From NCBI RefSeq assembly GCF_001427525.1, contig NZ_LMGU01000001.1:2663760-2727759 (forward strand): a DNA stretch of 64,000 nucleotides. Reading direction: 5' to 3'. The stretch's first letter is position 1. Each line of letters starts with the position of its first letter. Below, in pieces: positions 54,080 to 63,164 of this stretch. The notes under the pieces are model-generated. The model saw only the letters and a list, made by a program, of their open reading frames with translations, ran no database searches and was not told where the DNA came from. This stretch comes from Microbacterium sp. Root61. GTDB lineage: Bacteria; Actinomycetota; Actinomycetes; Actinomycetales; Microbacteriaceae. A program made the translations under genes and the position numbers.

Positions 54080-56880
54080 CGCACATGCTCCCCTCGAGCA
54101 TCGCCGATGTGGTGGCGGATCCGACGCGCATCAAGACGCGTCTGATCGATCGAGTCGCGTACGCGAGCGACGCATCGCACTTCCTGCTCACCCCTGAGGC
54201 CGTCGTCGTGGCGGCGGGCGCGGCCGAGGTCGCGGCGATCCTGCAGGCGGCGGCGCGCGGCGGCACGCCGGTCACCCTGCGCTCGGGCGGCACGAGCCTG
54301 TCCGGACAGGGCAGTGGTGCCGGGCTCATGATCGATGTCCGACAGCGATTCCGCGAGATCGACGTCCTCGACGACGGCCGCCGTGTGCGGGTCCAGTCGG
54401 GCGCGACGGTTCGTCAGGTGAACGCCCGGCTCGCTCGGCACGGATACCGTCTCGGGCCCGACCCGGCCAGCGAGGCCGCGTGCACGATCGGCGGCGTCGT
54501 CGCCAACAACTCCAGCGGGATGGCCTGCGGCACCGACCAGAACACCTATCGCACCCTGGAATCCGCGGTGCTGGTGCTTCCGTCCGGTACCATCATCGAC
54601 ACCGCGGCCCCGGACGCCGACACCCATCTGCGTACGGCGGAACCGGAGCTTGCCGAGGGGCTCCTTCGGCTGCGCCGCCGCGTCACAGACTCTCCTGGTT
54701 CCGTCGAACTGATCCGTCGCCAGTTCGCTCTGAAGAACACCATGGGCTACGGCGTCAACGCCTTCCTCGACTTCGAGTCTCCGGTGCAGCTGCTGCTGCA
54801 CCTGGTCATCGGGTCCGAGGGCACGCTCGCCTTCGTCGCCGAGGCGACCTTCCGCACCGTGCAGATCGCCCCCAAGGTCACCACCGCGCTCGCGGTCTTC
54901 CCATCACTGCACGCCGCGACCGTCGCGCTCCCCGGCCTGACCGCGACCGGTGCCGCGACGCTCGAGCTGATGGACGCGACCTCGCTGCGCGTGGGGCAGC
55001 GCCTGCCCGGGGCGCCGGCGCAGATCCTGGGCTTCGAGGTCGAGGACCATGCCGCGCTGCTGGTCGAGTATCACGCGCACACCGACGAGGAACTCGTCGC
55101 GGCGGCGCAGCGCGGCACCCGTGTGCTCGCCGAGGCTCCGCTGCGCGCCCCGGCGGTCCTTTCGACGGATGCGGCCGCACGCAAGGCCGCCTGGTCGTTC
55201 CGGAAGGGACTGTACGCCTCGGTCGCGGGTGCGCGACCGAGCGGCACGACTGCGCTGCTGGAGGATGTGGCGGTGCCCGTCCCCGCGCTCGCCGACGCCT
55301 GCGGCGGGCTGCAGCAGCTGTTCGATCAGTACGGGTATGCCGACAGCGTGATCTTCGGACACGCCAAGGACGGCAACATCCACTTCATGCTCACCGACCG
55401 CTTCGAGGGCGACGACGCGATCGCCCGGTACCTCGGATTCACCGACGACATGGTCGACCTCGTCCTTGACGCCGGTGGCAATCTGAAGGCCGAGCACGGC
55501 ACCGGCCGTGCGATGGCGCCCTACGTGCGACGACAGTACGGCGACGAGCTGTACGGCGTGATGTGCGACCTGAAGAACCTCTGCGATCCGGCGCGGATCA
55601 TGAATCCGGGCGTCATCATCGACGAGGATCCCGACGCGCACATCCGCAGCATCAAGCTCGCCCCGACCGTCGAGGAAGAGGTCGACCGGTGCGTCGAGTG
55701 CGGGTACTGCGAGCCGGTTTGCCCCAGTCGCGACCTGACCTTGACCCCTCGACAGCGCATCGTCGTCCGACGCGAGATCGAACGAGCCCGAGGGCGCGGC
55801 GATGATGCCGCGGTGATGCAGCTCGAGCGCGACTACGACTACGCCGGCGTGCAGACGTGCGCAGTCGACGGCATGTGCCAGACGGCCTGCCCCGTACTCA
55901 TCAACACCGGCGCTCTCGTGAAGCGTCTGCGCCGCGAGGAGGCGAACCCCGTCCTGGCCGCCGGCTGGAAGGTGGCGGCATCCGGATGGAGCGCGGCCAC
56001 CCGCGGCGGTGCCATGGCGCTGTCGGCGGCGAAGGCGGTGCCCGCGCCGCTCGTGACCGCGGTGACCGACGCGGCACGGGCCGTGCTCGGCGCCGACACC
56101 GTGCCGCGCTACGGCGCCGACCTCCCCGGAGGAGGCGGCGCGCGTCGAACGGCCGTCGGAGTGATGGGCGGCGGTGAAGGCGATCCGATCGCGGTCTACG
56201 TGCCGGCGTGCGTCAACAGCATGTTCGGCCCGGCCGATGGCGGCGACGGCGTCGCGGTGTCGTTCCGACGGCTGCTGGAGCGTGCCGGCGTGCGCGTGCT
56301 CGTGCCGGAGGGCGTCGAGTCGATGTGCTGCGGGACGCCGTGGTCGTCGAAGGGCTTCAGCGGCGGCTACGACGTGATGTCCCGTCGGGTCGTCGACGGA
56401 GTCCGCGCAGCGACGCGCAACGGCGCGCTGCCCGTGATCAGTGATGCGGCCAGCTGCAGCGAGGGCTTCGAGCGGATCCTGCGCGACGAGGGCATCCACG
56501 TCGAGGACGCGGTGGCGTTCGCGCGGCGCGAGCTGCTGCCGCGGCTGTCGGTGAGCGCGCCCGTGGAATCGTTGGTGCTGCACCCGACCTGCTCGTCACG
56601 GCAGATGGGACTCGATGACGACCTCGTGGCGATCGCCGAGACGGCCGCCCTCACCGTGCAGATCCCCGACGATTGGAACTGCTGCGGATTCGCCGGAGAC
56701 CGCGGGATGCTGCATCCCGAGCTGACCGCCGCCGCGACCGCGCCCGAAGCCGCGGAGGTCGCCTCGCTCGGCGCATTGGCCCACGCATCGTGCAACCGCA
56801 CGTGCGAGATCGGCATGAGCCGGGCGACCGGCGAGTCGTACCGGCACGTCCTCGAGCTGCTCGAGGAAGCGACGCGGTAG
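54076..56880 (+). CDS. FAD- and Fe-S-containing D-2-hydroxyacid dehydrogenase (D-lactate dehydrogenase type)
   Basis: This 934-residue fusion has an N-terminal FAD-binding type 4 domain (about 35-215; RSGGTSLSGQGSG, GPDPASEAACTIGGVVANNS) and an FAD-linked oxidase C-terminal domain (to about 530; FGHAKDGNIHFMLTD, AEHGTGRAM). Two 4Fe-4S sites follow (CVECGYCEPVCP near 538; CAVDGMCQTACP near 595), then two CCG domains (CCGTPWSSKG, CCGFAGDRG). Such proteins oxidise D-lactate, glycolate or D-2-hydroxyglutarate and pass electrons to the respiratory chain. Because MurQ releases D-lactate, that substrate fits best here. The GTG at 54076 overlaps the nagB stop (GTGA), tying it to the operon. Confidence 0.9.
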   Translation: MTHMLPSSIADVVADPTRIKTRLIDRVAYASDASHFLLTPEAVVVAAGAAEVAAILQAAARGGTPVTLRSGGTSLSGQGSGAGLMIDVRQRFREIDVLDDGRRVRVQSGATVRQVNARLARHGYRLGPDPASEAACTIGGVVANNSSGMACGTDQNTYRTLESAVLVLPSGTIIDTAAPDADTHLRTAEPELAEGLLRLRRRVTDSPGSVELIRRQFALKNTMGYGVNAFLDFESPVQLLLHLVIGSEGTLAFVAEATFRTVQIAPKVTTALAVFPSLHAATVALPGLTATGAATLELMDATSLRVGQRLPGAPAQILGFEVEDHAALLVEYHAHTDEELVAAAQRGTRVLAEAPLRAPAVLSTDAAARKAAWSFRKGLYASVAGARPSGTTALLEDVAVPVPALADACGGLQQLFDQYGYADSVIFGHAKDGNIHFMLTDRFEGDDAIARYLGFTDDMVDLVLDAGGNLKAEHGTGRAMAPYVRRQYGDELYGVMCDLKNLCDPARIMNPGVIIDEDPDAHIRSIKLAPTVEEEVDRCVECGYCEPVCPSRDLTLTPRQRIVVRREIERARGRGDDAAVMQLERDYDYAGVQTCAVDGMCQTACPVLINTGALVKRLRREEANPVLAAGWKVAASGWSAATRGGAMALSAAKAVPAPLVTAVTDAARAVLGADTVPRYGADLPGGGGARRTAVGVMGGGEGDPIAVYVPACVNSMFGPADGGDGVAVSFRRLLERAGVRVLVPEGVESMCCGTPWSSKGFSGGYDVMSRRVVDGVRAATRNGALPVISDAASCSEGFERILRDEGIHVEDAVAFARRELLPRLSVSAPVESLVLHPTCSSRQMGLDDDLVAIAETAALTVQIPDDWNCCGFAGDRGMLHPELTAAATAPEAAEVASLGALAHASCNRTCEIGMSRATGESYRHVLELLEEATR

Positions 56881-56957
56881 CCGACACGACCGAGCGACCC
56901 CGTGCCGAGGCATCCGTCGTCGTCCTGCCAGGATGAGGGAAAGACGAGAGGGTCGGC

Positions 56958-58004
56958 ATGACGACGGACACTTCCGAGCGGCCGCGCCGCCGGCATCGCG
57001 GATGGCGCATCTTCGGCTGGATCGGCGGTTCGATCGTCGCGATCATCCTGATCGTCTCCCTCGTCGGCGCGATCACCCCGTGGCCGTCGGCAATGCTGAT
57101 CCGCGCCGTCTTCGAACAGGGCGGCACGGCCACAGCGGAGGAGATGGAGCGGCACATCCCCGACACCGCGGTCGACGCCCAGCTCGGCATCCAATACGGC
57201 GAGAGCAACGACCCGGACACGACACTGGACGTGTTCACCACGGCGGCTGCGGGCGACGTGCTCCCCACTATCGTGTGGGTCCACGGCGGCGCCTGGATCT
57301 CCGGCGAATCGGCGAACGTCGACCCGTACCTGCGCATCCTCGCCGGTGAGGGGTACACCGCCGTCGGCCTGAACTACACGCTGGGTCCGGAGGGCACATA
57401 CCCGACCGCCGTGACGCAGCTGAACACCGCGCTGAAGTACCTCGACGAGAACGCCGCCGAGTTGGGGATCGACAGCACCCAGATCGTGCTCGCCGGCGAT
57501 TCGGCGGGTGCGCAGCTCGCGAGCCAGCTGGCCGTGCTGACCACCAACGACCGGTACGCCCATCTGATGGGTCTCACCCCGGCGCTGCAGCCCGACCAGC
57601 TGGCCGGCATCATCCTCAACTGCGGCGTCTACGACATGACGGCGATGGCCGAGCTCGATGGGATCGTCGCGTGGGGCTTCAAGATCGCGCTGTGGGCATA
57701 CACCGGGACGAAGAGCTGGTCGGCGAGCTATGAGGGCGCAACGATGTCGACGATCGACTTCGTCACCGAGGACTTCCCGGCCACCTACATCAGCGGCGGC
57801 AACGGCGACGGGCTCACCTGGTTGCAGTCGATCCCGATGAGCAGTGCGCTGCAGGATGCCGGAGTCGACGTCACCGAACTGTTCTGGCCCGCGCAGCACG
57901 AGCCCGCGCTGCCGCATGAGTATCAGTTCCACCTCGACATGCCCGATGCCCAGACCGCGCTGACCGCGACCCTGGACTGGCTGGACGCGACGACGACCAA
58001 GTAG
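56958..58004 (+). CDS. Membrane-anchored alpha/beta hydrolase (esterase)
   Basis: The 348-residue product has an N-terminal membrane anchor (IFGWIGGSIVAIILIVSLVG). An alpha/beta-hydrolase domain of the hormone-sensitive lipase/carboxylesterase type follows, with oxyanion motif WVHGGAWISGES and nucleophile elbow LAGDSAGAQLAS. A late Asp/His pair is likely at GGNGDGLTW and LPHEYQFHLD. The catalytic domain is probably outside the membrane. The substrate is unknown. It is a separate unit 77 bp after the dehydrogenase. Confidence 0.87.
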   Translation: MTTDTSERPRRRHRGWRIFGWIGGSIVAIILIVSLVGAITPWPSAMLIRAVFEQGGTATAEEMERHIPDTAVDAQLGIQYGESNDPDTTLDVFTTAAAGDVLPTIVWVHGGAWISGESANVDPYLRILAGEGYTAVGLNYTLGPEGTYPTAVTQLNTALKYLDENAAELGIDSTQIVLAGDSAGAQLASQLAVLTTNDRYAHLMGLTPALQPDQLAGIILNCGVYDMTAMAELDGIVAWGFKIALWAYTGTKSWSASYEGATMSTIDFVTEDFPATYISGGNGDGLTWLQSIPMSSALQDAGVDVTELFWPAQHEPALPHEYQFHLDMPDAQTALTATLDWLDATTTK

Positions 58005-58058
58005 CCACCAGCTGGGGGCTCTGAGGCTGCCCTCAGGCGGCCCGGCGTAAACTCGGGT

Positions 58059-59531
58059 GTGCCTTCCGAGAACCCCACCCCGCGCGACAGCGGCATCGAC
58101 CCCGCCGAACTCGCCGTCACGCTCGACGTCTTGGCGCGCATGTCCGGGATGGATGAAGAGGATCCGGACTACATCGCCGTGCGCCGCGCGACGGCCGCGA
58201 TGTTCAAGGCCGTCAAGAAGGAGCGACGCCGCGAGATCCGCGCCGGCATCGCCGAGGCCGACCGCAGTGTCATCGCCGCCACGGCGACGGGCGCCCCGGA
58301 CCGCATCGACGACGAGACGCGCGGCATCCCGATCAGCACGGCCACGACCGCTCCGACGGCCGGCACGCTCATCAAGGCCCGCGCCTGCTACATCTGCAAG
58401 CAGCCGTACCAGCTCGTCGACGCGTTCTACCACCAGCTCTGCCCGACCTGTGCGGCGATGAGCCATGCCAAGCGCGACGCGCGCGCCGACCTCACCGGCA
58501 AGCGGGCGCTCCTCACCGGCGGCCGCGCGAAGATCGGCATGTACATCGCGCTGCGACTGCTGCGCGATGGGGCGCACACCACGATCACGACGCGCTTCCC
58601 GCGCGACGCGGTCCGCCGATTCTCCAGCCTTCCCGACTCCCCCGAGTGGATCGACCGCCTCAAGATCGTCGGCATCGACCTGCGCGATCCCGCCCAGGTG
58701 ATCGGTCTGGCGGAGGATGTCGCAGCCGCCGGCCCGCTCGACATCCTCATCAACAACGCGACCCAGACGGTGCGGCGCTCGCCGGGCGCCTACCAGCCGC
58801 TGGTGGATGCCGAGCTTGCGCCGCTCCCGGACGGCCCGCTGCCGGAGCTCGTGACCTTCGGTCACACCAACGACCCGCACCCCCAGGCGCTGGAGCGCTC
58901 CGTCGCCGCCCACCCCGTCCTGGCCGCCGCGGCCGCGCGCGCCGACGAGCTCACCGAGCTGGCCATGGCCCCCGGGTCGAGCTCGCTGGAGCGCCTCGCC
59001 GCCGGCACCGCCATCGACGCCGGTGGGCTCGTGCCCGACCTGCACGACGTCAACTCGTGGACGCAGCACGTCGACGAGGTCGATCCGCTCGAGATGCTCG
59101 AGGTGCAGCTGGCCAACACGACGGCGCCGTTCCTGCTCGTCTCCAAGCTGCGCGCCTCGATGGCCGCCAGCCCGGCCCGCCGCAAGTACATCGTGAACGT
59201 CAGCGCCATGGAGGGCGTGTTCGGCCGCGGCTACAAGGGTCCGGGGCATCCGCACACCAACATGGCCAAGGCCGCCGTGAACATGCTCACCCGCACCAGC
59301 GCCCGCGAGATGTTCGAGACCGACCGCATCCTGATGACCAGCGTCGACACCGGCTGGATCACGGACGAGCGTCCGCACCCGACCAAGGTGCGCCTCGCCG
59401 AAGAGGGCTTCCACGCCCCGCTCGACCTGGTCGACGGCGCCGCGCGCGTGTACGACCCGATCGTGCGCGGCGAGGCCGGCGAAGACGTGTTCGGCGTGTT
59501 CCTGAAGGACTACAGCAAGGGCTCCTGGTGA
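58059..59531 (+). CDS. Zinc-ribbon/short-chain dehydrogenase fusion with altered catalytic tyrosine
   Basis: The 490-residue product has an N-terminal helical region. A four-cysteine zinc ribbon follows (Cys110-x2-Cys113, Cys128-x2-Cys131), and then an SDR Rossmann domain (ALLTGGRAKIGMYIALRLLR; DILINNATQTVRRSPG). The SDR serine (Ser382, VSAMEG) and lysine (Lys404) are present, but the tyrosine of YxxxK is Thr400 (HTNMAK). So either chemistry differs or the protein binds NAD(P)H as a sensor. The GTG at 58059 lies a few bases after TAAACT and is probably leaderless. The stop overlaps the next small gene (GTGA). Confidence 0.85.
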   Translation: MPSENPTPRDSGIDPAELAVTLDVLARMSGMDEEDPDYIAVRRATAAMFKAVKKERRREIRAGIAEADRSVIAATATGAPDRIDDETRGIPISTATTAPTAGTLIKARACYICKQPYQLVDAFYHQLCPTCAAMSHAKRDARADLTGKRALLTGGRAKIGMYIALRLLRDGAHTTITTRFPRDAVRRFSSLPDSPEWIDRLKIVGIDLRDPAQVIGLAEDVAAAGPLDILINNATQTVRRSPGAYQPLVDAELAPLPDGPLPELVTFGHTNDPHPQALERSVAAHPVLAAAAARADELTELAMAPGSSSLERLAAGTAIDAGGLVPDLHDVNSWTQHVDEVDPLEMLEVQLANTTAPFLLVSKLRASMAASPARRKYIVNVSAMEGVFGRGYKGPGHPHTNMAKAAVNMLTRTSAREMFETDRILMTSVDTGWITDERPHPTKVRLAEEGFHAPLDLVDGAARVYDPIVRGEAGEDVFGVFLKDYSKGSW

Positions 59532-59740
59532 CGCTTCCCGCTCCCGGCGCGCGCGTCGTCGTGCGTTACCTGCTTCCTTCGGGGCAGGCGACGGATGCCT
59601 TGGGCCAGCTGCTGAGCGCGGATGACACCACGATCGTGGTCGACGGCGTCCGCGGCATCGAGCGCATCCGGGTGGCCGACATCATCGCCGCGAAGGAAGT
59701 CCCTCCGCCGCCGGCGCCGCGGATCCGCCGCGCCGACTGA
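59528..59740 (+). CDS. Small SH3-like domain protein (similar to the N-terminal domain of Rv0428c-type GNATs)
   Basis: The 70-residue product (RVVVRYLLPSGQATDALGQL, then TTIVVDGVRGIERIRVADII) resembles the small beta-barrel domain found at the N-terminus of actinobacterial GNAT proteins of the Rv0428c type, here as a free-standing protein. No acetyltransferase domain follows. The GTG overlaps the SDR-fusion stop, so it is co-translated and may be its partner. Confidence 0.65.
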   Translation: MTLPAPGARVVVRYLLPSGQATDALGQLLSADDTTIVVDGVRGIERIRVADIIAAKEVPPPPAPRIRRAD

Positions 59741-59783
59741 ACCGCGGCGTCGGACCGATGCCACGCACGGCGACGTCGCGACG

Positions 59784-60515
59784 CTAGCGGGCGACCAGCT
59801 CCGGGGTGAGCGCTTCGCGCTCGTCGAAGACGAAGCAGTCGCCCTCGAAATGGGCGTCGCCGACCTCTTCGAAGTAGGTCAGGATGCCGCCGTCCAGCTG
59901 CATCACGTTCGGGTGGCCGGCCTCCTGCAGGTAGATCGCAGCCTTCTCGCAGCGGATGCCGCCGGTGCAGAAGCTCACGACGGTCTTGCCCTCGAGCTGC
60001 GCGGCGTGCTCGGTCGCGGCATCCGGGAACTGGCTGAACTTCGTGATGCCCCAGTCGATCGCGTTCGCGAACGTGCCGTACTCCACCTCGAACGCATTGC
60101 GGGTGTCGAGCATGACGACCGGACGACCGGCGTCGTCGTGGCCCTGATCGAGCCAGCGCCGCAGCGTCGGGGCATCGACCGCGGGTGCCCGCGAGGCGGC
60201 GGGGCGGATCGTCGGGTGGTCCATGCGGATGATCTCGTGCTTGAGCTTGACCAGCATCCGCTGGAAGGGCTGATCCGTCGACCAGCTCTCCTTCGTCGTC
60301 AGCGACGCGAAGCGCTCGTCCGTACGGAGCTCGGCGAGGAACGAGCGGACGGATGCCGCATCCCCGGCGAGGAAGAGGTTGATGCCCTCTTCGGCCAGAA
60401 GGATGGTGCCCTTCAGCCCCAGGTCGTTCGCGCGCTCGCGTAGCAGGGGTCGCAGCGTCTCCCGGTCGTCCAACGGGACGAACAGGTAGGCCGAGACATT
60501 GAGTACGCGATCCAT
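59784..60515 (-). CDS. trhO: tRNA uridine(34) hydroxylase TrhO (rhodanese-related)
   Basis: The 243-residue product has an N-terminal acylphosphatase-like domain ([36 protein letters not shown]). A rhodanese domain with [20 protein letters not shown] and active-site loop [11 protein letters not shown] follows. TrhO hydroxylates U34 in a subset of tRNAs using prephenate-derived chemistry or oxygen. The length is slightly short of the E. coli protein, as usual for actinobacteria. It is divergent from the DUF308 gene. Confidence 0.93.
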   Translation of the reverse strand: MDRVLNVSAYLFVPLDDRETLRPLLRERANDLGLKGTILLAEEGINLFLAGDAASVRSFLAELRTDERFASLTTKESWSTDQPFQRMLVKLKHEIIRMDHPTIRPAASRAPAVDAPTLRRWLDQGHDDAGRPVVMLDTRNAFEVEYGTFANAIDWGITKFSQFPDAATEHAAQLEGKTVVSFCTGGIRCEKAAIYLQEAGHPNVMQLDGGILTYFEEVGDAHFEGDCFVFDEREALTPELVAR

Positions 60516-60621
60516 CGAGGGGAGTTTACCGGCCGGTCCTGGGCGCGAGCGCTGTGCGGGGAGGCCGATCCGACGCGACGACCTAGACTAGGGGCATCCC
60601 CATTTCCCTCCAGGAATCGTC

Positions 60622-61311
60622 GTGACCGCAGCTACTTCCGCCCGCGCCCTCGAGCCGCGGCATCTTCAGCTCGCCCGTGCCGCCTTCGCGGCGATCGCGG
60701 CGGCGATGATCACGTTCTCCCCCGACCACTCCTCGCAGGTCGGACTCGCCGTCTTCAGCGGGTTCGCGATCGCGACCGGTCTGTCGTTCCTGCTGTCGGT
60801 CTGGCTGGTCTTCCCCGCCGGCGAGCGGTGGCCTTCCGTGCTGATGGGCATCCTCGCGATGCTCGCCGGGATGATCGCCGGTCTCGTCGGCCTCCGCTCG
60901 ATCACCCTGTTCTTCTCCGTCGTCGTCACGTGGGCGCTGCTGAGCGGACTCATCGAGACGATCGTCGGCTGGCGCGCCCGACGCGCGCTGCGCACCGTCG
61001 CCGCGCCCGATGAGGCCGAGCGCACCGCCGCGCGCGATGCGCTCACCGTCGGCATCATCACGATCGTGCTCGGCCTCGCGCTGCTGGTCGTGCCGACGCA
61101 GTACGCGCTGCAGTACTACATCGAAGAGGCCGGCCGCTCGTTCATCCTCACCGGCATCACGATCGGTGTCGGGATCTTCGGCGGCTACGCGGCCATCGTC
61201 GCCGTCTACCTCGCGATCGCCGGATTCTCGCCGCGCCGCACACCCGCCGTGAACCCACGCGAAGACGCGGCTGCACAGCCCGTCGATGAGGCGCCTGGAG
61301 GCACCGCATGA
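60622..61311 (+). CDS. DUF308/HdeD-like membrane protein
   Basis: The 229-residue product has about six hydrophobic helices in two repeats (LARAAFAAIAAAMITFSP; SVLMGILAMLAGMIAGLVGL; GIITIVLGLALLVVPTQYAL). This is the layout of DUF308/HdeD-like proteins. No function is established. The GTG follows CAGGAA. Upstream is CCTAGACTAGG (60582-60592), an 11-base palindrome containing a -10-like TAGACT, so this promoter may be operator-controlled. It overlaps the next gene (ATGA). Confidence 0.75.
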   Translation: MTAATSARALEPRHLQLARAAFAAIAAAMITFSPDHSSQVGLAVFSGFAIATGLSFLLSVWLVFPAGERWPSVLMGILAMLAGMIAGLVGLRSITLFFSVVVTWALLSGLIETIVGWRARRALRTVAAPDEAERTAARDALTVGIITIVLGLALLVVPTQYALQYYIEEAGRSFILTGITIGVGIFGGYAAIVAVYLAIAGFSPRRTPAVNPREDAAAQPVDEAPGGTA

Positions 61312-61646
61312 CCGAAAAGCCCACCCGTCGCGCCCTGATGAAGCCCCTGCAGCTGCTCGGGCTCGCCTTCGGCGCCGCCCTGTTCGCCGGGATCGTCACC
61401 CTCGTCTCGATGGGCTTCTTCCAGCAGCGTCAGGCCGGTGAGGCCGAGCGTGCGCTCGTCGTGGCCGGAGTCATGTTCGGTATCGTCTTCATCGTCATGC
61501 TCGTCGGCCTCGCGCTCCTGATCCTGGTCGTCGACCCGACGGACGTGCAGAAGACGGTCGACCGTCCGGTCCTCTACCCGAAGGACGACGACAAGGGCCA
61601 GAACGACGCACCGGATGCCGCGGCATCCGGTGACCCGAAGGCCTGA
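61308..61646 (+). CDS. Small two-helix membrane protein, coupled to the DUF308 gene
   Basis: The 112-residue product has two membrane helices (LLGLAFGAALFAGIVTLVSM; LVVAGVMFGIVFIVMLVGLA) and a charged C-terminal tail. It is not recognised beyond being a conserved actinobacterial type of small membrane protein. The ATG overlaps the DUF308 stop, indicating co-translation. Confidence 0.75.
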   Translation: MTEKPTRRALMKPLQLLGLAFGAALFAGIVTLVSMGFFQQRQAGEAERALVVAGVMFGIVFIVMLVGLALLILVVDPTDVQKTVDRPVLYPKDDDKGQNDAPDAAASGDPKA

Positions 61647-61713
61647 CGCGTCCGACCACGGCGCTGACGCGACCTCGCGGCGCGACCGAGCGCGCCGGCC
61701 GCGCCCGTCAGGC

Positions 61714-61741
61714 GACGGGGCTTCGGCTGACCGAGCCCGTC
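61714..61741. terminator. Imperfect hairpin between convergent units
   Basis: GACGGG-CT-CGG (61714-61726, two bulges) pairs with CCGAGCCCGTC (61731-61741) around CTGA. It lies between the small membrane protein gene and the convergent purB and may terminate either. No T-run is present. Confidence 0.3.
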
Positions 61742-61776
61742 AGAAGACAGGCGTCAGGCGATCCCGGCGCCTCGAC

Positions 61777-63150
61777 CTACTCGACGAGGCTGGCGGCCAG
61801 CCCGACGTAGGTTGCCGGCGTGAGCGCCAGCAGGCGCTGCTTCGCGGCATCCCCGATGTCGAGTCCGCGCACGAACTCGGCGAGGTCCTCGGCGCCGACG
61901 CGGCGTCCGCGCGTGAGGTCCTTCAGGAGCGCGTACGGGTCGGTGATCGACGAGCGGCCCGCAGCGATCTCGGCGCGGACCACGGTCTGGATCGCCTCGG
62001 CGAGCACTTCCCAGTTCACGTCGAGATCGGCCAGCAGCACGTCTTCGGCGAGGGAGATCTCGCCGAGTCCGCGCTGGAGGTTGTCCAGCGCGAGCAGCGA
62101 GTGACCGAGGGCGACGCCGATGTTGCGCTGCGTGGTCGAGTCGGTGAGGTCGCGCTGCAGGCGGCTGGTGACCAGCGTCTGCGCGAGCGAGGCGAGCAGC
62201 GCGCCGGCGATCTCGAGGTTCGCCTCGGCGTTCTCGAAGCGGATCGGGTTGATCTTGTGCGGCATCGTCGAGGATCCGGTGGCGCCGGCCACCGGGATCT
62301 GCGTGAAGTAGCCGATCGAGATGTAGGTCCAGATGTCGGTCGCGAGGTTGTGCAGGATGCCGCCGACATGACGGACGCGGTCGTACAGCTCGACCTGCCA
62401 GTCGTGCGACTCGATCTGGGTGGTCAGCGGGTTGAACCCGATGCCGAGGCCCTCGATGAACGTGCGGGTCAGTTCGGGCCAGTCCACGGACGGGTCCGCG
62501 GCGACGTGCGCCGACCAGGTTCCGGTGGCTCCGGAGAACTTGGCGAGGAATTCGGATGCCTCGACCTGCGCCGCGACCCGCTCCAGGCGCCACGCGAACA
62601 CCGCGAGCTCCTTGCCCATGGTCGAGGGCGTCGCCGGCTGGCCGTGGGTGCGCGAGAGCATCGCGGCATCCTTGTGCTGCACCGCGAGGGTGCGCAGCGT
62701 GCCGATGACGGTCTGCAGCTTCGGCAGCCACACCTCGACGATCGCGCGCTGCACGGTGAGCGCGTAGGACGCGGAGTTGATGTCCTCGCTGGTCGCGGCG
62801 AAGTGCGTGAGCTCGGCGATGCCGTCGAGTCCGAGCGCGGAGAGCCGATCGCGCACCAGGTACTCCACGGCCTTGACGTCGTGGCGGGTGACCGCTTCCT
62901 TGTCGGCGAGCCAGTCGATCTCGGCCTGTCCGAAGTCGCGGTACAGGGCGCGCAGGCGCTCCTTGTCCTCCGCGGACAGCGGCGAGGTCTCGAACAGCGA
63001 CCGGTCGGTGAGGGTGATGAGCCATTCGACCTCGACCTCGACGCGGGCGCGGTTGAGGCCCGCCTCGGAGAGATAGTCGGCGAGCCCCGTCACCGCGGCG
63101 CGGTAGCGGCCGTCGAGGGGGCTGAGGGGCTGGGGGGGAAGAGAAGGCAC
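61777..63150 (-). CDS. purB: Adenylosuccinate lyase
   Basis: The 457-residue fumarase/aspartase superfamily enzyme has PLDGRYRAAVTGLADYLSEA at the N-terminus, SRTHGQPATPSTMGKELAVF, and the family signature SSTMPHKINPIRFENAE. It acts twice in purine synthesis (SAICAR to AICAR, adenylosuccinate to AMP). The longer N-terminus and DGRY motif match the E. coli-type PurB. The GTG at 63150 is the start. It lies 14 bp after the phosphatase gene on the same strand, probably in one transcript. Confidence 0.96.
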   Translation of the reverse strand: MPSLPPQPLSPLDGRYRAAVTGLADYLSEAGLNRARVEVEVEWLITLTDRSLFETSPLSAEDKERLRALYRDFGQAEIDWLADKEAVTRHDVKAVEYLVRDRLSALGLDGIAELTHFAATSEDINSASYALTVQRAIVEVWLPKLQTVIGTLRTLAVQHKDAAMLSRTHGQPATPSTMGKELAVFAWRLERVAAQVEASEFLAKFSGATGTWSAHVAADPSVDWPELTRTFIEGLGIGFNPLTTQIESHDWQVELYDRVRHVGGILHNLATDIWTYISIGYFTQIPVAGATGSSTMPHKINPIRFENAEANLEIAGALLASLAQTLVTSRLQRDLTDSTTQRNIGVALGHSLLALDNLQRGLGEISLAEDVLLADLDVNWEVLAEAIQTVVRAEIAAGRSSITDPYALLKDLTRGRRVGAEDLAEFVRGLDIGDAAKQRLLALTPATYVGLAASLVE

Positions 63151-63164
63151 GAGGGGCCGTCCTG

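Noticed and set aside
56367..59414. Very long minus-strand open frame (over 1000 codons) opposite the dehydrogenase, esterase and SDR genes
   Set aside because: It spans three well-identified plus-strand genes, has no recognisable domain and is rich in Arg/Gly/His as expected of antisense reading in GC-rich DNA.
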